From contig CATNEN010000003.1 in NCBI GenBank assembly GCA_950097015.1, positions 15,010,001 through 15,074,000 on the forward strand: DNA of 64,000 bases. The letters are read 5' to 3'. The notes below the pieces were generated by a model, which saw nothing but the letters and a program-made list of their open reading frames with translations, had not been told where the DNA came from and did not search any database. Below, piece after piece: positions 11,956 to 23,178 of this stretch. This DNA is from Macrostomum hystrix (lineage: Eukaryota; Platyhelminthes; Macrostomidae). Made by a program: the position numbers and the translations under genes. The first letter of the stretch is position 1. Each line of letters begins with the position of its first letter.

Positions 11956-14900
11956 CTGCGGGTTACGGCACCGGCTTTTTTGAGTACAGATGAGCACCCG
12001 CTTCTTATGATTATTGGGTTTCCTTTTGATTTCTAAACCGCCACAAAATCAGCCCTCAAAGCCACACCTAACTCAGTCTTCAAAACCGCCCCAAACTCAG
12101 CCTTCAAAACCGCCCCAAAAACACAGCACTGAAACACTGGCCTAAACTCAGCCATCAAAACCGCCTCAAAATCAGCCCTCTAAACCGCCTGAAAATCAGC
12201 CCTCTAAACCGCCTCAAACTCAGCCCTCAAAACCGCCCCAAACTCAGCCCTCAAAACCGCCCCAAACTCAGCCCTCAAAACCGCCCCAAACTCAGCCCTC
12301 AAAACCGACCTAAACTCAGCCATCAAAACCGCCTCAAAATCAGCCCTCAAAACCGCCCCAAACTCAGCCCTCAAAACCGACCTAAACTCAGCCATCAAAA
12401 CCGCCTCAAAATCAGCCCTCAAAACCGCCCCAAACTCAGCCCTCAAAACCGACCTAAACTCAGCCATCAAAACCGCCTCAAAATCAGCCCTCAAAACCGC
12501 CCCAAACTCAGCCCTCAAAACCGCCCCAAACTCAGCCCTCAAAACCGCCCCAAACTCAGCCCTCAAAACCGACCTAAACTCAGCCCTCAAAACCGCCCCA
12601 AACTCAGCCTTCAAAACCGCCCCAAAAACACAGCACTGAAACACTGGCCTAAACTCAGCCATCAAAACCGCCTCAAAATCAGCCCTCTAAACCGCCTGAA
12701 AATCAGCCCTCAAAACCGCCCCAAACTCAGCCCTCAAAACCGCCCCAAACTCAGCCATCAAAACCGCCTCAAAATCAGCCCTCAAAACCGCCCCAAACTC
12801 AGCCCTCAAAACCGACCTAAACTCAGCCATCAAAACCGCCTCAAAATCAGCCCTCAAAACCGCCCCAAACTCAGCCCTCAAAACCGACCTAAACTCAGCC
12901 ATCAAAACCGCCTCAAAATCAGCCCTCAAAACCGCCCCAAACTCAGCCTTCAAAATAGACCTAAACTCAGTCATCAAAACCGCCCTAAACTCAGTCATCA
13001 AAACCGCCCTAAACTCAGTCATCAAAACTGCCCTAAACTCAGCCATCAAAACCTTCCCAGACTCTGCCCTCGAAGCCCCATGGAACTGAGGCCTCTGCAT
13101 ACTCACTTATTGTTCATCTTGCAATAAATCCAAGGATTAGGCCAGGTGCTGCAGATGGCCAGAAAGTATAAAAAAATGAACAGTCCCGCGCTGCTATTGG
13201 AAAAGATGAATCCGCTCTGATACGGCAGCCAGCAGAGGGCAAAGATTGTCACAACCGCTATCATCATGAGAACGATCTGTGAGTTAATGAAATCAAATAA
13301 TTATTTTTTTGGCTCATTTGGAAGCTATGCATCCAAATTATTCTCGCGACATCATAATAAATTGATATATTATGGCTGAAATAGGTACAAATATAGTAAG
13401 CAAGTGCGTAGAATTATCGTTTAGTTCTCTGACAGAAATTTATATCTTGTCCGCCTAGTTACCATTGCCCTGTCAGTAGGCCTGGCAGATTATAAATGCT
13501 GCATTATCCAGAAAAGTTTTTATCCCAAACTAAACGACCAGTTCATTCTTAATGCCCCCAGCTTAATCAATCTAAGCAATTCCGTTGATTAAAAAAATAG
13601 GCCAATCTCAATAAACAATGAAACCGGGGCATAGCTGTTCCATTTTAGCCATTAATGACGTCTTTTCTGTATGAAGGGTGACGCTCGCCATCATGTAAAT
13701 TTAATCAACTAATTAAGCGTCTAAATAAATTTTGAATTCCTCTGAAATGTAAGAAAGCTGCAGAATCTGCTGTTTCAATAAGCTGTCTGCAATGCTCAAA
13801 TCTTAGCTTTGATTTCCTTCGAAACTTCCTGATCAAACCAGCCAGCTAGCAATATCCTGTACCCCTCGATCTGACGAGAATCGGAAATATTGTGTTTCTT
13901 TAAATAATTCTTGGATCGCATCTCACATCCTTCTCTATCCATCAAAGCTTTCCGCCCCGTATTGTTTCACCCTGTCGATTTCCTCAAGCAGCACGTGTTC
14001 TCAGCTCCCACGGATTCCGCTCCGCACAGTTTTCACCTGTGCGCTTACCTCAAACCACTCACCTGAGACCGCCCTCGTCAATACTTCTGCTTCTAAAAGA
14101 AGACGCTGTACACTTTCTAGAGATACATGCGACGCGGGTATAATAAGCAATTGATTGGAGATTTAAAAAATCACCTTAAAATCTTGTCAAAAGATAGATT
14201 TCTATTTTTAGCTTTAGTCGAAAAAGTAGTCTAACAATTGGTAATGCAGACACAAGCCTTGCTCTTGGCAGCTGTAAAATTACCCGCATTTTCAAGCATG
14301 TTTTTAAGCAGATAGCTTTTTGGTAGAAGCTATTGCTTCCTGCTGCCTACCTTTGCCCTCTCTCTAAACACCTCCGTTTACTAATCTCTTCTCTCTCTAC
14401 TAATCTGCACTCTCTATTAATCTCTCCTCTCTCTCTACTAATCTCTCCTCTCTCTCTACTAATCTCTCCTCTCTCTCTCTACTAATCTCTCCTCTCTCTA
14501 CTAATCTCTCCTCTCTTTGCTAATCTGTTCTCTCTGTACTAATCTCCTCTCTCTCTACTAATCTCTCCTCTCTCTCTACTAATCTCTCCTCTCTCTCTAC
14601 TAATCTCTCCTCTCTTTGCTAATCTCCTCTCTCTCTACTAATCTCTCCTCTCTCTCTACTAATCTCTCCTCTCTCTCTACTAATCTCTCCTCTCTTTGCT
14701 AATCTCTCCTCTCTTTGCTAATCTCTTCTCTCTCTACTAATCTCTCCTCTCTTTGCTAATCTCTCCTCTCTCTCTCTACTAATCTCTCCTCTCTCTACTA
14801 ATCTCTCCTCTCTTTGCTAATCTCTTCTCTCTTTGCTAATCTCTTCTCTCTCTACTAATCTGCACTCTCTATTAATCTCTCCTCTCTCTCTACTAATCTC

Positions 14901-17900
14901 TCCTCTCTCTCTCTACTAATCTCTCCTCTCTCTACTAACCTCTCCTCTCTCTACTAACCTCTCCTCTCTCTCTACTAATCTGTTCTCTCTCTACTAATCT
15001 CTCCTCTCTCTCTACTAACCTCTCCTCTCTCTACTAACCTCTCCTCTCTCTCTACTAATCTGTTCTCTCTCTACTAATCTCTCCTCTCTCTCTACTAATC
15101 TCTCCTCTCTCTCTACTAATCTCTCCTCTCTCTCTACTAATCTCTCCTCTCTTTGCTAATCTCTCCTCTCTCTACTAATCTCTCCTCTCTTTGCTAATCT
15201 GTTCTCTCTCTACTAATCTCTCCTCTCTCTCTACTAATCTCTCCTCTCTTTGCTAATCTCCTCTCTCTCTACTAATCTCTCCTCTCTCTCTACTAATCTC
15301 TCCTCTCTCTCTACTAATCTCTCCTCTCTCTCTACTAATCTCTCCTCTCTTTGCTAATCTCTCCTCTCTTTGCTAATCTCCTCTCTCTCTACTAATCTCT
15401 CCTCTCTTTGCTAATCTCTCCTCTCTCTCTCTACTAATCTCTCCTCTCTCTACTAATCTCTCCTCTCTCTACTAACCTCTCCTCTCTCTCTACTAATCTG
15501 TTCTCTCTCTACTAATCTCTCCTCTCTCTCTACTAATCTCTCCTCTCTCTCTACTAATCTCTCCTCTCTTTGCTAATCTCTCCTCTCTTTGCTAATCTCT
15601 TCTCTCTCTACTAATCTCTCCTCTCTTTGCTAATCTCTCCTCTCTCTCTCTACTAATCTCTCCTCTCTCTACTAATCTCTCCTCTCTTTGCTAATCTCTT
15701 CTCTCTCTACTAATCTCTCCTCTCTCTACTAATATGTTCTCTTTACTAATCTCTCCTCTCTCTACTAATCTCTCCTCTCTCTACTAATCTCTCCTCTCTC
15801 TACTAATCTCTCCTCTCTTTGCTAATCTCTTCTCTCTGTAATACTTATCTAATCTCTCTATAATAATCTCACCTATCAACCAATCTCCTCACTCCTCACT
15901 CTCCTCACTCACCTATCAACCTGTCTTCTATCTCACTTATCTACCAATCTCACCTGTCTACCTATCTCACCTAACTACCTATCTCACCCGTCTACCAATC
16001 TCACCTGTCTACCTATCTCACCTGTCTACCAATCTCACTTATCTACCTATCTCACCTAACTATCTCACCTGTCTAGTATTTTCTTTAAATTCTTATATGC
16101 AAAGTAAGCTTTAAAATGACAACAATTTAACTTTCTTCAAACCTTTCTCTTAGCCTTGATGGTGTCCTCCTGGGCCTGAGTCTGCTCTCCTATTGGCTGC
16201 TGAGTCCATAGCCGGATGCCGATGATGATGTAAGCCGAACTCACCACAATCAGTGGCACGAGAAATTGCAGGGTCATTAGCGTGTAGTTTAGCCTGAAGT
16301 GGAAGCAGGTATTGGCTGTGAGAGTGAGATAAGAGAGAGTGAGAGTGGTACAGGAGAGAGTGAGAGTGGGATAAGAGAGAGTGAGAGTGGGATAAGAGTG
16401 AGTGAGAGTGGGATAAGAGAGAGTGAGAGTGGTACAGGAGAGAGTGAGAGTGGGATAAGAGAGAGTGAGAGTGGGATAAGAGAGAGTGAGAGTGGTACAG
16501 GAGAGAGTGAGAGTGGGATAAGAGAGAGTGAGAGTGGGATAAGAGAGAGTGAGAGTGGTACAGGAGAGAGTGAGAGTGGGATAAGAGAGAGTGAGAGTGG
16601 GATAAGAGAGAGTGAGAGTGGTACAGGAGAGAGTGAGAGTGGGATAAGAGAGAGTGAGAGTGGGATAAGAGAGAGTGAGAGTGGTACAGGAGAGAGTGAG
16701 AGTGGGATAACAGAGAGTGAGCGACAGTGATTTAGAATGTGAAACAATAGCAATCAGTGCTGGCGCATGTGGAGCAGGGCTTAGAGACATATGGACTAGG
16801 GTAAGGATTTACCTAAGTGGTTTTAAACGACAAGTTCAGTGAACGGAAACCCCATCCTTGTCCATCAATGCTGCTTCTAGAAGCATTCGCGCGCACGGTT
16901 TCTGTCGTGCACTTTATGCAGAGAAAAAAATCTATATTTTGTTTGCTTACTTAAATAGCTTAAGAAGCTAGACGGACAATGTCTACTAGAGAGATAGGCC
17001 TTGCTGTTACACACTTAAATACAGTATATATATATAAAATAGCAAACTTTGATGCTCTAGCCCAAGCCATGGGATTCGATTGAACCAAAAAAGGACGATA
17101 TAGACTAGAACAGTAGCAACCCAGCCCTAACCAGCTTTCTTGTGTCTCAATTGGCTTCAGAGCTTAACTGCTCAGAGAAATTGACTGCAATAGAGGTTAG
17201 AAAGCCATTTGTCACTTAATCAATCGCTCTCCAGCGCAGTCGATTGGAGGAGAAACAGTTTTCTGTGTTCTTTTGGACGAGAAAGCAGCAACTATTTTAA
17301 CTAGAACCCATTAGACGCATGAGAAGTCTCTCTGACACCCATGAGCAGTCTCTCTGACACCCATGAGCAGGCTCTCTGACACCCATGAGCAGGCTCTCTG
17401 ACACCCATGAGCAGACTCTCTGACACCCATGAGCAGGCTCTGTGACACCCATGAGCAGGCTCTCTGACACCCATGAGCAGGCTCTCTGACACCCATGAGC
17501 AGTCTCTCTGACACCCATGAGCAGTCTCTCTGACACCCATGAGCAGGCTCTCTGACACCCATAAGCATTTTCTATGGCACCCATGAGCAGTCTCTCTGAC
17601 ACCCATGAGCAGGCTCTCTGACACCCATGAGCAGGCTCTCTGACACCCATGAGCAGGCTCTCTGACACCCATGAGCAGGCTCTCTGACACCCATGAGCAG
17701 GCTCTCTGACACCCATGAGCAGGCTCTCTGACACCCATGAGCAGGCTCTCTGACACCCATGAGCAGGCTCTCTGACACCCATGAGCAGGCTCTCTGACAC
17801 CCATGAGCAGGCTCTCTGACACCCATGAGCAGTCTCTCTGACACCCATGAGCAGGCTCTCTGACACCCATGAGCAGTTTCTATGGCACTCATGAGCAGGC

Positions 17901-20900
17901 TCTCTGACACCCATGAGCAGGCTCTCTGACACCCATGAGCAGGCTCTCTGACACCCATGAGCAGGCTCTCTGACACCCATGAGCAGTCTCTCTGACACCC
18001 ATGAGCAGTCTCTCTGACACCCATGAGCAGGCTCTGTGACACCCATGAGCATTTTCTATGGCACTCATGAGCAGGCTCTCCGACACCCATGAGCAGGCTC
18101 TCTGACACCCATGAGCAGGCTCTCTGACACCCATGAGCAGGCTCTCTGACACCCATGAGCAGTTTCTATGGCACTCATGAGCAGGCTCTCTGACACCCAT
18201 GAGCAGGCTCTCTGACACCCATGAGCAGGCTCTCTGACACCCATGAGCAGGCTCTCTGACACCCATGAGCAGGCTCTCTGACACCCATGAGCAGGCTCTC
18301 TGACACCCATGAGCAGGCTCTCTGACACCCATGAGCAGGCTCTCTGACACCCATGAGCAGGCTCTCTGACACCCATGAGCAGGCTCTCTGACACCCATGA
18401 GCAGGCTCTCTGACACCCATGAGCAGGCTCTCTGACACCCATGAGCAGTTTCTATGGCACTCATGAGCAGGCTCTCTGACACCCATGAGCAGGCTCTCTG
18501 ACACCCATGAGCAGGCTCTCTGACACCCATGAGCAGGCTCTCTGACACCCATGAGCAGTCTCTCTGACACCTATGAGCAGTCTCTCTGACACCCATGAGC
18601 AGGCTCTCTGACACCCATGAGCATTTTCTATGGCACTCATGAGCAGGCTCTCTGACACCCATGAGCAGGCTCTCTGACACCCATGAGCAGGCTCTCTGAC
18701 ACCCATGAGCAGGCTCTCTGACACCCATGAGCAGGCTCTCTGACACCCATGAGCAGTCTCTCTGACACCCATGAGCAGGCTCTCTGACACCCATGAGCAG
18801 GCTCTCTGACACCCATGAGCAGTTTCTATGGCACTCATGAGCAGGCTCTTTGACACCCATGAGCAGGCTCTCTGACACCCATGAGCAGTTTCTATGACAC
18901 CCATGAGCAGTCTCTCTGACACCCATGAGCAGGCTCTCTGACACCCATGAGCAGGCTCTCTGACACCCATGAGCAGTCTCTCTGACACCCATGAGCAGTC
19001 TCTCTGACACCCATGAGCAGGCTCTCTGACACCCATGAGCATTTTCTATGGCACTCATGAGCAGGCTCTCTGACACCCATGAGCAGGCTCTCTGACACCC
19101 ATGAGCAGGCTCTCTGACACCCATGAGCAGGCTCTCTGACACCCATGAGCAGGCTGTCTGACACCCATGAGCAGTTTCTATGGCACTCATGAGCAGTCTC
19201 TCTGACACCCATGAGCAGTCTCTCTGACACCCATGAGCAGTCTCTCTGACACCCATGAGCAGTCTCTATGATACCAATGAGCAGTCTCTCTGACACCCAT
19301 GAGCAGTCTCTATGATACCAATGAGCAGTCTCTATGATACCAATGAGCAGTCTCTCTGACACCCATGAGCAGTTTCTATGGCACTCATGAGCAGTCTCTA
19401 TGGCATTCATGAGCAGTCTCTATGACACTCATGAGTCATGAGCAGTCTCATGAAAGCCATGAGAAGCACTAAATTATCTAATCGCAAACAATTTCAAAAC
19501 AAAGACTCACACAACACTGGCGTCTCCATAGATACGGCACTCAGTTACATTGATTTGTGTCATGCGCCCTTCGCCGAAGGAACTTTCGTTGTTGGCCCTG
19601 TTCTCGGTGACATTCTTCGGGCCGATTCGCAGCTCACTGATGACTGCCAGCGGAGCAGCTGTGACAATGCTGAACAGCCAGATGAAGGTGATGCTAGCTA
19701 TGATTGCCAGTCGTTTTGGTCGTGGACGCAGCGGATGCATAATGACCATGTACCTTCATAGTGAGCGGCAGTTGTTATTCTCAGGTAGAATAAAATAATT
19801 TTAATTCGTAAATAATTCAACATTTAAACCCAGCTTTTAAATGGGTAACCCAAATTCTATAGACTGAACATTCCGTCCATTAACTATAGTATTGTCTATA
19901 TAATTATGATAATAGTTCATTACACCTGCCCCATTAGGGCCAGATGTGCAGCCGACAGCACAGCCGCAGCTGTTGCGCGGCGCATCTGAAGGCTGCGTAC
20001 GGCTGTTCAGTCCATGGACTGGGGGGACGCCACACCCACCCTCAATAATCCCAGCCAATGCTGGTACCCATTTACATCTTGATGAACTAAAAAATGCAGA
20101 GTTAAATGGGATCGGGAATCGAACCCCCGACCTTCAAGTCGTGAGTTAAACGCCTTAACCACTAGGCTAAAATCCGCATTTTCTACACATAATGGTGTGA
20201 TTTAGGTCAATTGTAGTATATGATAAGTGCAATCTTTTGTTGAAAGAAAATATGCAAGTAACAAATCTTCTAAACTATTTAGTATTATTCGCTAATTATT
20301 TCATGTGTGGCCATTGTCTTAAGCAGTCATTACTTATTGTATAGCATTCTAAGCTGTATTATACAAGCCCATTAGAATGAAAGACAGATATGAAAGTGCT
20401 ACACTATAAATATACACGCATTACATAAGGAAATATTTCCCCATTATAGAAATAAATCCACACGCATGACCACACGTGTCTGTTTGCCTGTCAATCAGAA
20501 GCAAATAATGTATAGCTACAGCTTAAAGTAAAATTTCAAGTAAAATATAAATGGATAGGGGATGAAGCATAAATTTACGAGTAAAAGTTTATTAACGATA
20601 AGTTAAACAATAAATCAATCAATTTTAGTGGACGTTTTCTTATTGTTATAATCAATCAATTAACTGTGATAAAGCATCTGAGTCTATGTCATTTTGTCTA
20701 GATTTCCTTCAAGCCCAAAAATGGGCTTAAAGGAAAGGAATGGAAAGAAGAGGATAGTCTCCTTGCAAGGGGATAATTTCTAACTGTCAATTGATATGCA
20801 AGATAGATAAAAGGGGAGGGGTTGAGAGACAGGGTTGAAAGATAAAAGGGATTTCAGAATTAGCTTCCTAGATCAAGCAAAGCAGCAATGGAAACCTCTG

Positions 20901-23085
20901 CATAATTAAAGTGTCGATAAAATCAGAAGACATGGACAGAAATGCTAACGGCCGGATTCCACAGAATATAAAAAATGACACCTAGACCAGTTGGACCAGG
21001 TGTCCACCAAAACCCAATTTCTATGCCAGCTAATAATTTGATAATTAGTTATAATAATTGATTACAATTGCTCAAATCAGGTCGGAATTGCAGCAGACAG
21101 CACAGCCGCAGCTTTTGCGCGGCGCATCTGAAGGCTGCGTACGGCTGTTCAGTCCATGGACTGGGGGGACGCCACACCCACCTTCAATAATCCCATCTGA
21201 TGCTGGTACCGATTTAACAGCTGGGTGAACTGCAGCAATGCAAAATTATCTAAATATCTTACTTAGGTTACTTAGGATGTTGTAGCCTTGTGGATAGAGC
21301 GTTGGACTCACGACTTGAAGGTCGGGGGTTCGATTCCCGACTCCACTGGAACAATTTGTGTCCTTTAGTTTGACACTTTAACTCTGTATTGCTTCAGCTC
21401 ACCTCACTACTAGCTGGGGCTGTGCTGTCGGCTGCACATTTGGCCCAATTGGGCACAGATTTTTCCAGTGGAATCGAACCCCCGACCTCCAAGTCGTGAC
21501 TTCGAAGCTCCAACAACTAAGCTATAACTCCTCCTAGTTATACGAGTAGTAAGAATCATATTTTTTGTCAGTTATTATAACTATTATTGGTATTTTATCT
21601 CTAATCTGTCTATTATAATTAGTTTTAATTAAGAAAAAATCTCTAGTTGATTTGCACTTTTATTGAATGACGCCTTTTCGGGCAATACTTTTATGAGGGC
21701 AGATGAAGAGAAAGCTGTGGTGATGCTGGCTGGAAGTCAATATAGTAAATAGGCGATTTTAAGAGCCACATTTCCAATACCGCGGAGTGCAATTACCAGC
21801 ATCCTGCCCCTAATCCACCAAAGCGGAACCAGAAAAAATAACTGCGCCGCGAATTTTGAGGCGTTTAAACAGTGCATTGCTCTGTAGGAATAAGAATTCA
21901 GCTGAATGCATGTGGCGTAGAGAGCCTTCGATAGGCGGAGTAGATGAACCACGATATATTTTAACAGCGTAAATGGTTCTAGGATGTATGTAGGGTGCTT
22001 TCTAGGCGCATGTAATAACGCAGAGAGCCTCAAAGAACTCCGTCGGTTTTTATAAACAACTGTAGAACAAAACAGAATGCACAACTGATGGCCCACCTAC
22101 GGTTAGAGCATCAAACTTAAATCCGTGATGTCGCGAATATAATTATCAGTACTTAATTATGCAATAAGCACCAGTACTTTATTACGTATGATAACCAAGT
22201 ACTTGTACTTTAATGAAGGAACCTCACTACTTTATTATAAGAAACTGCACTACTATAACTTAATGAACCTCTATATTTTAACGTAAAGAACCTCACTGCT
22301 TTAACGTAAGGAACCTCACTACTATAACGTAAGGAACCTCACATCTTTAACGTAAGGAACCTCACATCTTTAACGTAAGGAACCTCACATCTTTAACGTA
22401 AGGAACCTCACATCTTTAACCTAAGGAGCCTCACATCTTTAACGTAAGGAACCTCACATCTTTAACGTAAGGAACCTCACATCTTTAACGTAAGGAACCT
22501 CACATCTTTAACCTAAGGAGCCTCACTAGTTTAACATAATGAACAATAATGAACACTACTATAAAGTAAGAAACATCATTGTTTTAACGTAAGGAATTGC
22601 ATTAATGTAAATAAAGAATACGCTTATAGATCGTAAGGAGCCTCAATAAACTTAAACCGTCACACAATTCGAAAAAGTTGACCTGAGCGATCTCTCACTG
22701 CTAATAAATAATCGGCGTCTGCTCACCTCTCAATCGCGATGGCCATAAAGGTAAAGACGGACAGCGAAATTGAAAACGTTGTCACAAAGTTGGACACCCG
22801 GCAGTAAAACAGGCCCAGTCGCCAGTCTTGGTCTAGGGTGTAGATCACATTGGGCACCACCTGCAGGGTGACCACTAGCAGCTCCGAGATGCTCAAATTG
22901 AGCAGAAAAAAGTTGGTGATGATTCGCATCTTGGCGTGGGCTACAATGACCCAGATCACCAGTGAGTTGCCAATTACCGAGACGCACATCACGGCGAAGA
23001 ATGCAGTCCAGATGAGCGCTTTGGTCACTGGTCCGAAGCTATCATTCACGCTGTTCGCTGTTGAAATCTCTGCCGTGTTGTTCAT
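11694..23085 (-). CDS. Tachykinin-receptor-like neuropeptide GPCR (rhodopsin family), five coding exons
   Basis: This is a complete or nearly complete seven-transmembrane receptor of about 400 residues. Coding exons in transcript order are 22727-23085, 19511 (or 19518)-19753, 16143-16315, 13107-13276 and 11694-11955. Seen directly: GNSLVIWVIV in TM1, LNLSISELLV in TM2, a cysteine before TM3 (FYCRVSN) matching one in extracellular loop 2 (NVTECR), ERYMVIMHPL in place of DRY after TM3, CWLPY in TM6, NPWIY (NPxxY) in TM7, and loop-3 KAKRKV next to TM6. ERYMxIxHPL and AKRKV are typical of tachykinin and related peptide receptors, so a peptide ligand with Gq-type coupling is a reasonable inference. 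Luqin or leucokinin-type receptors are alternatives. The introns carry five tandem arrays and a SINE cluster. One junction (exon 2 to 3) is not phase-consistent. Confidence 0.88.
12030..13085. repeat. 24-bp minisatellite in GPCR intron 4
   Basis: The unit is of the type AAACCGCCCCAAACTCAGCC plus CTCA, with variants ACCGACCTAAA and ACCGCCTCAAAATCAG arranged in a recurring order (a 72-bp higher-order triplet over much of the array). About 44 units nearly fill the intron. The array ends about 25 nt from the exon 4 donor. It is open in minus-strand frames because 24 is divisible by three. Confidence 0.95.
13107..13276 (-). CDS. GPCR exon 4: TM6 and TM7
   Basis: The acceptor TCACAG precedes 13276 and the donor GTGAGT lies at 13106-13101. 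The exon is 170 nt, phase 0 in and phase 2 out. It encodes IVLMMIAVVTIFALCWLPYQ (TM6 with the CWLPY motif) and a TM7 ending STWPNPWIYCKMNN (the NPxxY motif as NPWIY). Confidence 0.93.
13277..14342. other. GPCR intron 3, unique 3' part
   Basis: This is non-repetitive intronic DNA next to the exon 4 acceptor. I see no second gene, exon or mobile element in it. Confidence 0.45.
14343..16075. repeat. Polypyrimidine CT-rich minisatellite in GPCR intron 3
   Basis: The units are of the type TACTAATCTCTCCTCTCTCT with a TTTGCTAATCTC variant, periods about 16-20 bp with variable CT-dinucleotide length. From about 15880 to 16075 a related but distinct unit takes over (CACCTGTCTACCAATCT). The plus strand is pyrimidine-rich for about 1.5 kb, interrupted mainly by short TAAT steps, so the transcribed strand is purine-rich in the pre-mRNA. 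Confidence 0.95.
16143..16315 (-). CDS. GPCR exon 3: TM5 and third intracellular loop
   Basis: The acceptor CTCACAG before 16315 is the first AG downstream of a tandem array, and the donor is GTTTGA at 16142. The exon is 173 nt. It encodes TCFHFRLNYTLMTLQFLVPL, then the TM5 residues IVVSSAYIIIGIRLW and a loop ending IKAKRKV-like. Reading this frame requires one base from the previous exon, which the best exon 2 donor does not supply. Confidence 0.85.
16318..16728. repeat. 21/63-bp array forming the 3' splice-site pyrimidine tract of GPCR exon 3
   Basis: The 21-bp unit GTGAGAGTGGGATAAGAGAG+A occurs in a higher-order triplet of 63 bp (one unit with GGTACAGGAG, two with GGGATAAGAG), about six times. 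On the transcribed strand it is almost pure pyrimidine with no AG, and it starts within 3 nt of the exon 3 acceptor. Open frames on both strands are repeat artefacts. Confidence 0.95.
16729..17319. other. GPCR intron 2, unique segment between arrays
   Basis: This is unique intronic sequence between the 21-bp and 22-bp arrays. It contains a short TATATATA run near 17028. I do not see an exon with good splice signals, but a microexon is not excluded and could explain the exon 2/3 phase conflict. Confidence 0.35.
17320..19445. repeat. 22-bp minisatellite in GPCR intron 2, about 96 copies
   Basis: The unit is CTCTCTGACACCCATGAGCA plus GG or GT. Minority units carry TTTCTATGGCACTCATGAGC and recur at intervals, marking duplicated blocks. 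The right edge (19260-19445) is enriched in diverged units such as CTATGATACCAATGAGCAG. Long minus-strand frames arise from the lack of stops in the unit. Confidence 0.96.
19511..19753 (-). CDS. GPCR exon 2: TM4 and extracellular loop 2
   Basis: The acceptor AAG precedes 19753, and with exon 1 (phase 2) the junction gives ERYMVIMHPLRP. TM4 is AIIASITFIWLFSIVTAAP. Loop 2 carries three N-glycosylation sequons (KNVT, NNES, INVT) and the conserved cysteine of NVTECR. The best donor is GTGAGT at 19510-19505, leaving phase 2, whereas exon 3 needs phase 1. A weaker donor after 19518 (GTGTTG) would fit. The end is therefore provisional. Confidence 0.8.
19915..20175 (-). mobile_element. tRNA-derived SINE, near full length, in GPCR intron 1
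   Basis: In minus orientation it begins with a tRNA-like head: box A-like TAGCCTAGTGGTTAAGGCG and box B-like GGTTCGATTCC, near 20100-20170. A TAAATGGGTACCAGC-type central segment follows, then the CCCCCCAGTCCATGGACTG body and a GGGGCAGGTGTAATG 3' end. The head does not fold into a functional tRNA. This is the most complete copy in the window. Confidence 0.85.
20176..20960. other. GPCR intron 1, unique sequence
   Basis: This is AT-rich intronic DNA with no recognisable exon or repeat. A small perfect hairpin (AAGCCCAAAAATGGGCTT) lies near 20713-20730. Confidence 0.4.
20980..21240 (-). mobile_element. SINE copy, tRNA head missing
   Basis: This matches the body of the 19915-20175 copy from the CAGCCGACAGCACAGCCGC-like segment through CAGTCCATGGACTGGGGGG to a GCTGGTACCGATTTAACAGC central segment and CTGGGTGAACTGCAGCAATG. 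The 3' end near 20980-21050 is rearranged and holds a second GGTGTCC-like piece. Confidence 0.75.
21275..21365 (+). mobile_element. Isolated tRNA-like SINE head
   Basis: In plus orientation, TAGCCTTGTGGATAGAGCG (A box) and GGGGGTTCGATTCCCGAC (B box) are spaced as in a tRNA promoter, followed by TCCACTGGAACAATTTGTGTCC. Arm pairing is incomplete, so this is a SINE head and not a tRNA gene. Confidence 0.65.
21400..21535 (-). mobile_element. SINE fragment: body end joined to a tRNA-like head
   Basis: GGCTGTGCTGTCGGCTGCACA lies next to TTTTTCCAGTGGAATCGAAC, a tRNA-like head read on the minus strand. The two parts are in an order and orientation that suggest nested insertion or rearrangement among neighbouring SINEs. 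Confidence 0.55.
21540..22200. other. GPCR intron 1, unassigned 119-codon open frame
   Basis: A minus-strand open frame at about 21737-22096 lacks an ATG at its 5' end and encodes a hydrophobic, Leu-rich product with no family I recognise. It lies inside an intron on the same strand as the host gene. I treat it as chance. Nothing else is seen. Confidence 0.3.
22205..22640. repeat. 23-bp minisatellite in GPCR intron 1
   Basis: The unit is TAAGGAACCTCACATCTTTA+ACG. The central eight or so copies are nearly identical, and both flanks carry progressively diverged copies (CTACTTTATTATAAG, CTACTATAACGTAAGG). This is the pattern expected of an array growing from its centre. Confidence 0.9.
22727..23085 (-). 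CDS. GPCR exon 1: N-terminus to TM3
   Basis: The exon runs from ATG 23085-23083 (context ACCATGAAC) to a GTGAGC donor at 22726-22721, phase 2 out. It encodes an N-glycosylation site (NNT), TM1 GNSLVIWVIV, TM2 LNLSISELLVVTLQVV, the loop-1 Trp-containing DQDWRLGLFYC and TM3 up to FMAIAIER. The frame stays open upstream. A TTTCTTTCAG acceptor precedes 23178, so 23086-23178 is probably 5' UTR, though a start in an upstream exon is possible. Confidence 0.88.
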
Positions 23086-23178
23086 GGTTGACTTGTTGAT
23101 CGATCCTGCTTTGAATTTTAGCGGTTTCTTAAATAAATTATTTAAACATCTTTTACAAGGTCTATCTACGTAAAGAAC

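Noticed and set aside
17297-19410. Long overlapping minus-strand open frames (up to about 455 codons) of an ACSWVSESLLMGV-type repeat protein
   Set aside because: They are the 22-bp array read through in shifting frames. They lie inside a GPCR intron, several overlap in different frames with equal quality, and none has a non-repeat domain.
20100-20172. tRNA gene on the minus strand
   Set aside because: Promoter boxes are present but stems are broken and the head is fused to a SINE body. The similar heads at 21275-21365, 21460-21535 and 52700-52742 fail in the same way.
21737-22096. 119-codon minus-strand frame as a nested gene
   Set aside because: It starts without ATG, lies in a GPCR intron and matches no family I know.
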